DNA of 64,000 nt from JANSWY01 sp965243755 (GTDB taxonomy: Bacteria; Bacteroidota; Bacteroidia; Cytophagales; Cyclobacteriaceae). Shown piece by piece: positions 27,572 to 37,411 of the stretch. The stretch spans positions 1,116,001-1,180,000 of the forward strand of contig CBDEVW010000003.1 in NCBI GenBank assembly GCA_965243755.1, in the 5' to 3' direction. Below the pieces are notes generated by a model, which searched no databases, was not told the origin of the DNA, and saw nothing but the letters and a program-made list of their open reading frames with translations. Position 1 is the first letter of the stretch. Every line of letters begins with the position of its first letter. Position numbers and translations under genes: made by a program.

Positions 27572-27630
27572 CAGGAAATATTATAGCTCAACACAAATAT
27601 GATTTTTTCCACTAAAAATTAAAATTTAGG

Positions 27631-27638
27631 TATCTTTA
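27631..27638 (+). promoter_or_regulatory. Possible -7 box for the histidine kinase gene
   Basis: TATCTTTA, one mismatch from TAnnTTTG, ends 19 bases before the ATG at 27658. The same octamer precedes the DUF6090 gene at 56068-56075. Confidence 0.3.
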
Positions 27639-27657
27639 GATTGGATTATTTCATCAT

Positions 27658-30600
27658 ATGACCGCAAAAGAAAAGGAATTATCTCAACAAGTTGCAGAAC
27701 TTAAAAAGCAATTGGCTCAATCGGAGCGGGATTACTATGATTTGGTAGAGCGCACCAACATCGAACTAAAAAAGCTTTTTGATAATTCTTATGACCTGAT
27801 CCAGGTATTTAGGATGAATGGTGAATTCAGGTTTGTTAATCAAATTTGTAAAAACAAGCTGGGTTATACCGAAGAAGACATTTTCGACCTGAAATTCCAG
27901 GATTTTATCCACAAAGATCACTGGAAGAGAACCAAGGAACAACTGGACCTGCTGAGTAAAGGTGAAATCATTGAAAAATTTGACACTGTATTTATTTCCA
28001 AATCAGGAAAGAAATATCTATGTGTCTGGTCGGGTGAATTGTGTCATTGAAAATGGGGAACCGCAGGAATACAGAGCAGTATTCTATGACATTACTGAAA
28101 GAATCAGGGCAGAAAAAGCACAAAGTCTTTTCTACAAAATTGCTAACCTCACCATCACCAGCTCTAACCTCAACCTGCTCTATTCCAGCATCTACGATGA
28201 ACTTAACCGAATCCTGGAAGTTCGCAACCTGAGTCTGATGATCAGGGGGAAGGAAAACAACTTTTCATTTCCGTTTTTTATCAATGAATATGTAGATGAG
28301 GCGGGCATTGAAAAACAAAAAAGCATTGAAACCCTGCTGGGAAACTATACACTTGAAATAGGTAAACCACTGATCATTTACTCCGATGGAATCAAAAAGA
28401 TAGCCGGTTCTAAAAAGGTGGCCCTTCCAAAGGAACTTCCGGAAATCTGGCTGGGAGTACAAATAAGCATCGGTGGAGAAGCCATTGGCGTACTTTCCAT
28501 TCACTCCAACCACGACTCATCGGCCTACAACAACAAGGACCTGGAACTGCTGGACTTCATATCCGGACAGGTGAGTTTAGCCATGGAACGTAAAATCCAG
28601 GAGGAAAAAATCCAAAACCAGGGTGCCCGTTTGTCTGCCATCTTCGAAAGCAGCACTCACCAGATCTGGTCGATTGACAGGGAATACCGCTTTACCTCAT
28701 TCAACCAGAATTATTCTGAAGCACTCAAAGAATACTACTCCGTGGAAGCCCGAACTTGGATTAAGCTTTCAAAAAAATGCACCCAAATCATTTCCGAAGA
28801 AAATCAGGGAATTCTGGAAGAAAAAATATGATGAGGCATTTGAAGGAAAGGTAATCAACTTTCAAACCAGCCTGGTGACCAAGAACCGTAAAAAGATCTG
28901 GCGCGACATCTTCCTTAACCCAATCTATCTTCAGGATGGGCGGATAGAAGAAATTTCAGTGATCGCCAATGACATTACCGAGAAAAAACAATCCGAGATT
29001 GCCCTGGCGGAAAGTGAAGAAAAGTTCCGTACCATTTTCGAAAGTTTCCAGGACATCTACTTCAGATGTCACCTGAACGGTAAAATATCAATGGTTAGCC
29101 CCTCGGTTACAGAAATGCTGGCCTATAAACCTGAAAAAATTCTGGGCCAGAAAGTACAGCGGTTCTTTACGCCAAAAGGAAGTACTGACGATCTCCTGGA
29201 GAAGCTGTTTGAGCAGAAAAGTGTCAGAAACTTTGAGGGGTCCGTTAAAACCAGGAAGGGTGAGATCCTACAGGTCATCATCAACGTCCGGTTGATACAA
29301 CGCAAAGGAAACATTTTCGAGCTGGAAGGAGTAGCGCGTGATATTACCCAACTGAAAAAGGCCAACGAAGAGCTGCAAAAAGCAAAAGAACTGGCAGAAA
29401 GATCGCTGAAAATAAAGGAAAGATTCCTGGCAAATATGAGTCATGAAATCCGAACGCCAATGAATGGTATTATCGGAATGATCGACCTGATTGGTAGTAC
29501 TAAGCTGGATAAAGAACAACTCGAGTACATCAAAACCATTCAGAAATCATCGGAGACCTTACTCAATATCCTGAACGACATTCTGGACCTTTCAAAAATT
29601 GAAGCAGGAAAGATGGAGCTGCGAAAACAGCCTGTCAACCTGATGGAAACATTCGAAAAACTGTATGACCTTTATTCCCAACAGGCCATCCTTAATAATA
29701 CCAACCTGTTTTATCACATTGATGAAAAAACCCCAGGCATAGTCATGGTAGATGAAACCCGTCTGATGCAGGTGCTGTCAAACCTGACTTCCAATGCCAT
29801 TAAATTTTCCCAAAAGAAAGGCAACATCAACATCAGCCTGCGATTGATGGAAACCAAAGATTCAAAACATCATTTCAAATGCCAGATCAAGGATAGTGGG
29901 ATCGGAATCTCCAAAGAAGACCAAAACAAACTTTTCAAGAGCTTCAGTCAGCTCGATACCAGTAGTACCAAAAACTATGCGGGTACTGGTCTTGGACTGG
30001 CCATTTCAAAAGAACTGGTGAACTCCATGAATGGTGAAATAGGAGTAGTATCTACCCCCGGACTTGGCTCCACTTTCTGGTTCACCTTCATAGCGGATGT
30101 AGCCCAGGAAAATGAAGTTGATAAAAAAGGTAAAAAGGATGATTCCAAAATTTCCAAGCAATTCAAAGGAGCCAAACCACAAATATTGGTGGTAGATGAT
30201 AATAGTGTGAACAGGCGCGTAGCGACACAGATCCTTTCCAAGTCAGGGTGTAATGTAGATGAGGCTCAGAATGGATTTGAAGCCTTGGATCTGGTAAAGA
30301 AAAATAAGTATGACCTGGTATTCATGGACATCCAGATGCCAGAAATGGATGGCGTAAAGGTAACACAGGAAATCAAAAAGCTCAAACTGACTACTACCCC
30401 TCCTATTGTGGCCATGACAGCCTATTCAATGGAAGAAGATCGTGAGCGATTCATTAATCAGGGTCTTGATGATTACATGTCGAAACCCATCAAAGCCCAA
30501 TTGCTGATCAACAAGGTAAAAGACTGGATATCATTTGAGCCAAAAGAAGTAAAAACGGATGTTTTTGAAGATCAAACGGAAGATTTGATCATCAACCAAA

Positions 30601-30923
30601 ACACGCTCAATCAGTTATTTAAGTATGGCGGGGCTGAATTGATCCGTAGTGTCCTGGAAGATTTTAATCAGGAAACACAGGAACAAATGGACAACAGCAT
30701 GCAGTTTCTGGGTGAGGAAAATTTTGAGGGAATTAGGAAAGAATTGCATACCTTAAAAGGAAATGCGGGAACTTTGGGTATTGAACGCATTGCAAATAAG
30801 GCTACCTTTATTGAAAAAAAGTTAAAAGAACATAACTTTACAAATATTCAGGAGGACTTAGATGAGTTGAGAGAAGCTTATCTGGAGTTTCAGGAGAACT
30901 ACCAGAATATACTGGAAAATTAA
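27658..30923 (+). CDS. Hybrid sensor histidine kinase, PAS-GAF-PAS-PAS-HisKA-HATPase-REC-HPt, with two frame breaks
   Basis: The gene is complete if two +1 shifts are allowed, near 28015 (extra T) and 28748 (extra G), giving about 1087 residues. The order is an N-terminal coiled coil, a PAS (KLFDNSYDLIQVFRMNG to FYDITERIR), a GAF-like region, two more PAS domains, then HisKA with phosphoacceptor His in MSHEIRTPMNG, HATPase_c (TSNAIKFS, DSGIGIS, GTGLGLAIS), a receiver with Asp in YDLVFMDIQMPEMDG, and an HPt with His in ELHTLKGNAGTLG. No membrane helix is seen, so it senses in the cytoplasm. A stand-alone receiver follows 6 bases downstream. The breaks may be assembly errors. Confidence 0.88.
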
Positions 30924-30929
30924 TTACGG

Positions 30930-31301
30930 ATGACAAAGAAAATAATCGTTGCGGAGGACAGTTCAGTTATTCAGAATCTTACCAAAAGAATTTTGAGTAT
31001 TCAAAACTATCAGATCACTTCAGTAAAAAACGGCCAGCAGGTTTTGGATAAGCTTGAGGCAGATGACTATGATTTGATCCTGTTGGACATTAACATGCCT
31101 GTAATGGACGGTATGGAATGTGCCAGGACCATCAGAGCCATGGAAAACGAAACGAAGAGCAAAATTCCTATAATTGCCATCACCGGAAATGCAAAGAATT
31201 ACTCTATGCAGGATTTCAAAGATGTGGGCATCAATGATTACCTGCCCAAGCCGCTCAATTACGATGCGATGGTAGAACTGGTAAAGGAATACATAAACTA
31301 A
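30930..31301 (+). CDS. Stand-alone receiver-domain response regulator
   Basis: The 123 residues are one CheY-like receiver: acidic pocket in KIIVAEDSSV, phosphoacceptor Asp in YDLILLDINMPVMDG, the Thr in IIAITGN and the conserved Lys in DYLPKPLNY. There is no output domain. It starts 6 bases after the hybrid kinase and is its likely phosphorelay partner, or a phosphate sink, in a His-Asp-His-Asp chain. Confidence 0.93.
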   Translation: MTKKIIVAEDSSVIQNLTKRILSIQNYQITSVKNGQQVLDKLEADDYDLILLDINMPVMDGMECARTIRAMENETKSKIPIIAITGNAKNYSMQDFKDVGINDYLPKPLNYDAMVELVKEYIN

Positions 31302-31310
31302 ACTCCTCCA

Positions 31311-31580
31311 ATGAAATATACCAAACACTTGTTGAACAAACTGGAAGACATTTTTTCTGAATCTGACTATGTGTTGAGGTATGAAAAAGGTAATTTCCAA
31401 TCCGGGTACTGCATCCTGAAGGATACCAAAATTGCAATAGTCAATAAATATTTTCCCCTCGACGGAAAGATTAACTGCCTCCTGGAAATACTCAAATCTG
31501 TGGAAATTGACGCTTCCAAGCTGAGTGATAAAAACAAGAAATTCTTTCTGGAAATCTCACAAACCAATTTGCAACTTTGA
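31311..31580 (+). CDS. Small conserved-looking hypothetical protein
   Basis: An 89-residue soluble, lysine-rich protein between the response regulator and the MBL-fold gene. It starts 9 bases after the regulator stop and its own stop overlaps the next start by 4 bases (TTGA), so it is translated in the operon. The sequence has hydrophobic strands (SGYCILKDTKIAIVNKYF) and no known motif. I do not recognise a family. Function unknown. Confidence 0.7.
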   Translation: MKYTKHLLNKLEDIFSESDYVLRYEKGNFQSGYCILKDTKIAIVNKYFPLDGKINCLLEILKSVEIDASKLSDKNKKFFLEISQTNLQL

Positions 31581-32338
31581 AAGTAACATTTCTAGGTACT
31601 GGTACGAGTCAGGGAGTCCCTGTCATCGCATGCACATGTGACGTCTGTAGATCTGTCGATTTCCGGGATAAACGACTCAGGTCCAGTGTACATATTGAAG
31701 TGGATGATTTGAGCATCGTCATTGATACCGGGCCCGATTTCAGGCAACAAATGCTTCGGGAGCAGATCAAACATGTAGATGCCATTCTCTACACCCACGC
31801 ACATAAAGATCATACAGCAGGCATGGATGATGTAAGAAGTTTCAACTTCAAACAAAAAATGGACATGCCGATTTATGCAACAAAAGATGTCCTCACACAA
31901 TTGGAGAGAGAATTTTCTTATGTCTTTGCTGAATTCAAGTACCCGGGTGTCCCACAAATCGCAACCAATGAAATTGAGAACCAGCCGTTCAATATTGATC
32001 AGACATTAATTACTCCTATTGAAGTATTGCATTACAAATTACCCGTACTAGGTTTCAGGATAAAGGACTTTACCTATATCACAGATGCCAATTACATCGC
32101 TGAAGAGGAAAAAGAGAAAATAAAAGGATCTAAATACCTGGTATTGAATGCCCTTCAAAGAGAGGAGCATATTTCTCACTTCAACCTGGAACAAGCCGTT
32201 GAGTTGGTGAAAGAATTAAAACCTGAGCAGGCATACTTTACCCACATCAGTCACAAGCTTGGAAAACATCGGGTGGTAGCGGAAGAACTCCCCGAAAATA
32301 TCGAACTTGCACACGATGGACTAATCCTGGAGTGGTAA
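31577..32338 (+). CDS. MBL-fold metallo-hydrolase, PhnP-like
   Basis: The 253-residue protein begins at a TTG overlapping the previous stop (TTGA), the only start that keeps the family N-terminus VTFLGTGTSQGVPVIAC. It has the CTCDVC cysteine cluster, the metal motif THAHKDHTAGMDD, and a late THISHKLGKH. This is the PhnP/metal-dependent phosphodiesterase branch of the beta-lactamase fold. Its substrate here is unknown. The following NFACT gene starts on its stop codon (TAATG). Confidence 0.9.
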   Translation: MKVTFLGTGTSQGVPVIACTCDVCRSVDFRDKRLRSSVHIEVDDLSIVIDTGPDFRQQMLREQIKHVDAILYTHAHKDHTAGMDDVRSFNFKQKMDMPIYATKDVLTQLEREFSYVFAEFKYPGVPQIATNEIENQPFNIDQTLITPIEVLHYKLPVLGFRIKDFTYITDANYIAEEEKEKIKGSKYLVLNALQREEHISHFNLEQAVELVKELKPEQAYFTHISHKLGKHRVVAEELPENIELAHDGLILEW

Positions 32339-33897
32339 TGCACCATAATTTTTATTTCCTCAAGTATTTAAGCGCCTCACTGAATGATATTCTCATAGGC
32401 TATGAGCTGGTAGAAGCCTTTAGCCAAACAAAAGATGAATTGGTCTTATCATTTCTGCATGGTAAGAAAGAGTTTCATATAAAGGCCACACTGGATCCTC
32501 AGTACGCCATGCTATCATTTCCGGACAACTTTGCTCGTGCAAAAAAGAACAGCATTGATCTTTTTCCTGAATTAATCCTAAAAAAAGTAACGCACGTCCA
32601 TCAATTTGAAAATGAAAGAAGTTTTGCGCTTCATTTCGAATCGGGTTTGGTACTGGTATTTAAAATGCACGGAAAGCGATCAAACGTATTACTTTTCAAA
32701 GGGGAACAACTTCTACGCATGTTCAACAACCAAATGAAATATGACCTGGAAGTAACCCCATCATCACTTGAAAGACCAATTGATCAGTCATTGGAAGGTT
32801 TTCTGAAAAATGGGATAAAAGCTACCTTCCCTACCTTTGACAAAGTTATTCTTCAGGAGTTGCACCAAAGAGGAATCCACGATACGCCAAACGAGCATTC
32901 TTTTCGGTTGATTGAGGAATTGCTTGCAGAGATGGCCCCACCATTTTACATCTATGAGGAAAATGGTCTGCCATTCTTATCATTGTTTGAGCAAAAGAAT
33001 AAACCGCTGTTAACTGCTGCTTCTGATCCGATTGAAATTGCCAATGAATTGTTTTATGGTTTTACCAGGGTATTTTCTGTCAGAAGAGAAAAAGAAAAAG
33101 CTGTGGCCCGACTGAACCAAATGATCAAAAAAGGCAGGAATTACATTCAAAAAAGTAAATCCAAGCTGAGTTCACTGATCGAAAGCAGCCGGCACGAGGA
33201 GATTGCGAATATCATTATGGCCAATCTTCATCAGATTAAGGAAGGACAAGAGCGTGTGGAATTATTTGATTTTTATCGCAACGAGCAAATTGAAGTAAAA
33301 CTTAAACCAGGCCTGTCCCCACAGAAAAATGCCGAAACCTGGTACCGGAAAGCGAAGAACCAGAAAATTGAAGTACAGAAGCTGGAGGAGAATATTCAAC
33401 GAAAATCGTCAGAAGTTGAGCGGTTGGAACTTGCATTGGCTGAATTGGAGGATTTAAACAAGTTGAAGGACCTTCGAAAAAAAGTTGAATCATTGAACCT
33501 GACACAGAAGTCGGGACAAAAAGAAGAATCACTCCCCTACCGCAAACTTAATCTTGATGGCTGGGATCTTCTGGTGGGCAAAAGTGCAAAGTCCAACGAT
33601 GAATTGACTCTTAAACATGCCCATAAAAATGATTTGTGGCTTCATGCTAAGGATGTGAGTGGATCACATGTTGTATTGAGACAAATAGCGGGGCAAAAGG
33701 TACCAGAACCAATATTAGAGAAAGCTGCACAAATTGCTGCTTACTATTCTAAAAGAAAAACTGACAGTTTGTGTCCAGTGATATTCACTCCAAAAAAATA
33801 TGTCCGGAAACCTAAAGGTGCGGCTCCCGGACTTGTTATTGTAGATCGGGAAGAGGTCATACTGGTACAACCAGCCTCTCCCGAAGAAGTACTTTAA
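32338..33897 (+). CDS. NFACT/RqcH-family protein (ribosome quality control)
   Basis: The ATG at 32338 overlaps the previous stop by one base; 519 residues. The N-terminal NFACT-N region is followed by a long coiled coil (about 250-380, EKEKAVARLNQM to LEDLNKLKDL) and a C-terminal NFACT-R domain, LDGWDLLVGKSAKSNDEL then NDLWLHAKDVSGSHVVLR. RqcH binds peptidyl-tRNA-obstructed 50S subunits and adds C-terminal alanine tails. The DR pair used by RqcH/Rqc2 to recruit tRNA appears as Glu93-Arg94 here, so tailing activity is uncertain. It converges on pyk with a 6-base gap. Confidence 0.88.
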   Translation: MHHNFYFLKYLSASLNDILIGYELVEAFSQTKDELVLSFLHGKKEFHIKATLDPQYAMLSFPDNFARAKKNSIDLFPELILKKVTHVHQFENERSFALHFESGLVLVFKMHGKRSNVLLFKGEQLLRMFNNQMKYDLEVTPSSLERPIDQSLEGFLKNGIKATFPTFDKVILQELHQRGIHDTPNEHSFRLIEELLAEMAPPFYIYEENGLPFLSLFEQKNKPLLTAASDPIEIANELFYGFTRVFSVRREKEKAVARLNQMIKKGRNYIQKSKSKLSSLIESSRHEEIANIIMANLHQIKEGQERVELFDFYRNEQIEVKLKPGLSPQKNAETWYRKAKNQKIEVQKLEENIQRKSSEVERLELALAELEDLNKLKDLRKKVESLNLTQKSGQKEESLPYRKLNLDGWDLLVGKSAKSNDELTLKHAHKNDLWLHAKDVSGSHVVLRQIAGQKVPEPILEKAAQIAAYYSKRKTDSLCPVIFTPKKYVRKPKGAAPGLVIVDREEVILVQPASPEEVL

Positions 33898-33903
33898 ACT
33901 GAC

Positions 33904-35337
33904 TTATTCTACTTCGTTTATTTTCAGCATATTGGTGTGGCCATTCCAGTGAAGTGGCATAGAAGCAGTATTGATCACCACGTCTCCTGAATCCACCACT
34001 CCCGCATCTTTCAATTTCTGCTGTAAATCTTCGAATGTTCTGTTGATGCCTTCCATTTCTGTATACATGTAACCTTTCACACCCCATACAAGGCTCATTT
34101 GATTGATCAGGTTGCGTTTGTCAGTAAACAGGAATATCTGCGCTTTTGGTCGGTGCATTGCAATTCTGTAACCCGTGTAACCAGATTTGGTCATACTAAG
34201 AATAGCCTTGGCATTGGCAAACTTACTCAGTTGACAAGCCGATCTTACCAACATATTGCTGGTGTACTCCCCTTCAGTATCCACATCCTCTAGCATCTTA
34301 TTATAGATGCTTTCATTGTTAGTCTCTACAGCTTTGATGGTTCTGGCCATACTTTCCACTGCCAATACCGGATACTTTCCTGAAGCAGATTCAGCAGAGA
34401 GCATTAGGGCATCAGCACCATCCAGCACTGCATTGGCGACATCATTGGTCTCCGCTCTTGTTGGCCTTGGGTTCTCAATCATGCTTTCCATCATCTGAGT
34501 AGCAATGATCACCGGTTTGGCTGCCTGATTACATTTTTCTACAATTTTCTTTTGCCATACCGGGACATCCTCCATTAGGATCTCTACTCCAAGATCTCCC
34601 CTGGCTACCATCACACCATCGGTGGCTTCAATGATGGCATCTATATTTTTTAGTGCCTCTGGTTTTTCAATTTTGGCAATTACCTTGGTATGCAAACCTT
34701 TGTCGGCGATTCGCTTTTTCAGGTCAATAATCTCCTTGGCAGTTCTTACAAAAGAAAGCGCTACCCAGTCAACCTCATGCTCTAAACCAAATTCCAGGTC
34801 TTTTTCATCCTTGTCTGTTAGAGATGGTGCGGAAACATTACTATGCGGAAGATTGATTCCTTTTCTTGATTTCAGGGGACCTCCATGAATCACTTTGGTA
34901 ATCACCTCGTCTCCTTTTACATCCTCTACTACCAATTCTATTTTTCCATCATCAATCAGAATTGATTCCCCTTTGCTCACATCAGAAGTCAGGCCCTGGT
35001 AGGAGGTACTGATTACTTCACTGTTGCCCACCATATCTCTCGTAGTGATCCTGAGCGTTTGTTCAGCTACGAGAGGGACTTCATCATTCTCTATTAACTG
35101 CGTTCTGATTTTAGGACCTTGCAGGTCTTGTAATAAAGCTACGTGTGATCCCAGTTCCTCATTGAGTTCGCGTACCATTTTGATCACACTTAGGTGGTCC
35201 TCATGCGTACCATGCGAAAAGTTAAGTCTAAAAACATTGGCCCCAGCCTCAATCAATTGTTTTAAGGTCTCCTTATTCCTACTTGCGGGACCTACAGTCG
35301 CTACAATTTTTGACTTGTTAAATTGAAATTCGCTCAT
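33904..35337 (-). CDS. pyk: Pyruvate kinase
   Basis: Pyruvate kinase makes pyruvate and ATP from phosphoenolpyruvate. The 477 residues match the bacterial enzyme. The A domain shows KIVATVGPAS, NVFRLNFSHG and the catalytic lysine/acid in VIAKIEKPEAL, with ARGDLGVEI and TRAETNDVANAV. The B domain and the C domain follow. The residue after NLPH and the SAESASGKYP segment deviate slightly from the consensus SGETAKGKYP but are within family variation. It follows the IPExxxVDY gene by 2 bases and converges on the NFACT gene. Confidence 0.97.
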   Translation of the reverse strand: MSEFQFNKSKIVATVGPASRNKETLKQLIEAGANVFRLNFSHGTHEDHLSVIKMVRELNEELGSHVALLQDLQGPKIRTQLIENDEVPLVAEQTLRITTRDMVGNSEVISTSYQGLTSDVSKGESILIDDGKIELVVEDVKGDEVITKVIHGGPLKSRKGINLPHSNVSAPSLTDKDEKDLEFGLEHEVDWVALSFVRTAKEIIDLKKRIADKGLHTKVIAKIEKPEALKNIDAIIEATDGVMVARGDLGVEILMEDVPVWQKKIVEKCNQAAKPVIIATQMMESMIENPRPTRAETNDVANAVLDGADALMLSAESASGKYPVLAVESMARTIKAVETNNESIYNKMLEDVDTEGEYTSNMLVRSACQLSKFANAKAILSMTKSGYTGYRIAMHRPKAQIFLFTDKRNLINQMSLVWGVKGYMYTEMEGINRTFEDLQQKLKDAGVVDSGDVVINTASMPLHWNGHTNMLKINEVE

Positions 35338-35339
35338 CG

Positions 35340-35768
35340 TTAAAATATAAGATTCTCTTTTTGTTTAAGATTCTGAGGGTCAATTGTTGTTACGTATTGT
35401 ATTTGTTCAACACCTTTCAGTGCATCCAAAATAGAGCTTGTCGGAAACAGATCTCTTTGTCCATCGATCTTGACAAAATAGTCAATAGTCTTCAATCCCG
35501 GGATTAAATACTGATCGGACAGTGCGTTATTAAAGACGAGTCTGTTTTTTAAGAGGTGAAAGATAGTGTGTTCAGTTTCAAATATAAAATTAGAGATGGT
35601 TATGTTTTTAAGATTAACGAAATCAATCTTAATGTCATCAGCTTTCACAAAATTACAATCGGTTGCATTGTTGATACTCCATGCAAGTTTGTACTCCTTC
35701 ATGGAGGTACTGATACCTATAAGATCAAAGTCGTAACCTAGCTCAACTGATAACTTACTCTTTTTCAA
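35340..35768 (-). CDS. IPExxxVDY-family protein
   Basis: The 142 residues contain IPGLKTIDYFVKIDG, a variant of the IPExxxVDY motif (E to G, V to I) that names a Bacteroidota-specific family of unknown function. The gene lies 2 bases upstream of pyk and divergent from acpP, the synteny in which I know this family, which supports the assignment. The motif variation may reflect divergence. No membrane helix or signal peptide is seen. Confidence 0.75.
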   Translation of the reverse strand: MKKSKLSVELGYDFDLIGISTSMKEYKLAWSINNATDCNFVKADDIKIDFVNLKNITISNFIFETEHTIFHLLKNRLVFNNALSDQYLIPGLKTIDYFVKIDGQRDLFPTSSILDALKGVEQIQYVTTIDPQNLKQKENLIF

Positions 35769-35848
35769 CGATTTGTAAATTTCACCCCAATAGTTTGTGG
35801 CTACAAAAATAGAAGGATTTTCGAAGAATTTTAAGATTGTGAAATTTG

Positions 35849-35879
35849 TTTGACATTATTCACTTTTTGTATTTCTTTG
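35849..35879 (+). promoter_or_regulatory. Candidate acpP promoter
   Basis: TTTG at 35849-35852 is followed 19 bases later by TTTCTTTG (35872-35879), near the TAnnTTTG -7 consensus. This is the normal Bacteroidota spacing. It lies 28 bases before the acpP ATG. Confidence 0.4.
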
Positions 35880-35907
35880 CAGAGTATTTTAACTAAATAT
35901 TAAAAAA

Positions 35908-36144
35908 ATGTCTGAAATAGCACAAAAAGTAAAAGCGATTATTATTGACAAGTTGGGAGTAGAAGAGTCTGAAGTAAGCCCGGAAGCAAGTTTCACAAAT
36001 GACCTTGGTGCAGATTCATTAGACACTGTTGAGCTAATCATGGAATTTGAAAAGGAATTTAACATTTCTATTCCTGATGATCAGGCTGAAAATATCGCTA
36101 CAGTAGGACAGGCTATCTCATACCTGGAAGAAAACGTAAAATAA
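35908..36144 (+). CDS. acpP: Acyl carrier protein
   Basis: The 78-residue acidic protein carries the phosphopantetheine serine in NDLGADSLDTVELIMEFE (Ser37). It shuttles acyl intermediates of type II fatty acid synthesis. It starts the run acpP-fabF-rnc-nadE and is divergent from the IPExxxVDY-pyk pair. Confidence 0.98.
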   Translation: MSEIAQKVKAIIIDKLGVEESEVSPEASFTNDLGADSLDTVELIMEFEKEFNISIPDDQAENIATVGQAISYLEENVK

Positions 36145-36157
36145 GGATCACACCTTT

Positions 36158-37408
36158 ATGGAATTAAAAGAGTTGTCGTTACCGGACTGGGTGCATTAAC
36201 ACCAATAGGAAATACTGCTGATGAATATTGGCAGGGATTGATCAATGGTGTAAGTGGTGCCGGCCCCATCACAAGATTCGATGCAGAAAAATTTAAGACC
36301 CGTTTTGCATGTGAAGTCAAAAACTTTAATGTAAACGATCACCTGGATAGAAAGGAAGCCAGAAAAATGGACCCTTCTACACAATACGGAATGGTATGTG
36401 GAGAAGAGGCCGTATTGGATTCCCAACTTGACCTGGAAAAAATCAACAAAGACAGAGTCGGTGTGATTTGGGGGTCCGGTATCGGCGGCATTGGAACATT
36501 CCATGATGAAGTACATAATTTTGCACTGGGAGATGGAACCCCAAGGTTCAATCCGTTCTTCATCCCTAAGATGATTTCGGACATCACTCCCGGTCAATTA
36601 TCCATAAAATATGGATTCAGAGGGCCAAACTATACTACGGTATCAGCTTGTGCCTCCTCTACCAACGCAATCAACGATGCTTTCACCTACATCAGATTGG
36701 GTAAAGCAGATATCATGCTTACTGGTGGATCAGAAGCTGCTGTCGTACAGGCAGGAGTTGCTGGTTTCAATGCCATGAAAGCACTTTCTGAAAGAAATGA
36801 TTCTCCGGAAACAGCCTCAAGACCTTATGACAAAGACCGTGATGGATTTGTCCCTTGGTGAAGGTGCAGGTGCATTGGTTCTGGAAGAATACGAGCACGC
36901 AAAAGCAAGAGGAGCCAAAATCTACTGTGAAATCGTAGGTGGTGGAATGTCTGCTGATGCCTATCATATTACTGCCCCTCACCCGGAAGGATTGGGAATC
37001 ATTGCAGTAATGAAAAGTGCATTAGAAGATGCCAATATGGCTCCTGAAGAAATTGACTATGTGAATACACATGGTACGTCCACTCCATTGGGTGATACCG
37101 GGGAACTGAAAGCTATTCAACATGTTTTCGGCGATCATGCTTACAACATGAACATTAGTGCTACTAAGTCCATGACTGGTCACTTGTTGGGAGCCGCTGG
37201 AGCCATTGAAGCAATAGCTACTATTTTTGCTATTAATAAAGGAGTAATTCCTCCTACTATTAATCACTTCACAGATGACCCGGAAATTGACAGCAGATTA
37301 AATCTGACTTTCAATAAAGCTCAAGAGCGAGAAGTTAATGCTGCCATCAGTAATACCTTTGGTTTTGGTGGACACAATACTTCTGTTATTTTCCGCAAAT
37401 TGTCTTAA
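36158..37408 (+). CDS. fabF: 3-oxoacyl-ACP synthase II (FabF) with two frame breaks
   Basis: FabF elongates acyl-ACP by condensation with malonyl-ACP. From the ATG at 36158 the frame is broken near 36166-36169 (four A where five give MELKRVVVTGLGALTPIGN) and at 36852-36854 (CCC where CC gives DGFVLGEGAGALVLEE). Otherwise the protein is complete, about 415 residues, with the active-site Cys in VSACASST, His in THGTSTPLGD, and Lys and His in ISATKSMTGHLLGAAG. Two indels in homopolymers of a normally essential gene point to assembly error. It is 13 bases after acpP and ends 3 bases before the rnc start. Confidence 0.95.
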
Positions 37409-37411
37409 TGA

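Noticed and set aside
27962..28831. Middle reading frame of the histidine kinase region as a separate gene
   Set aside because: It lacks a plausible start, begins and ends inside PAS domains, and joins its neighbours without gap when one base is skipped at each edge.
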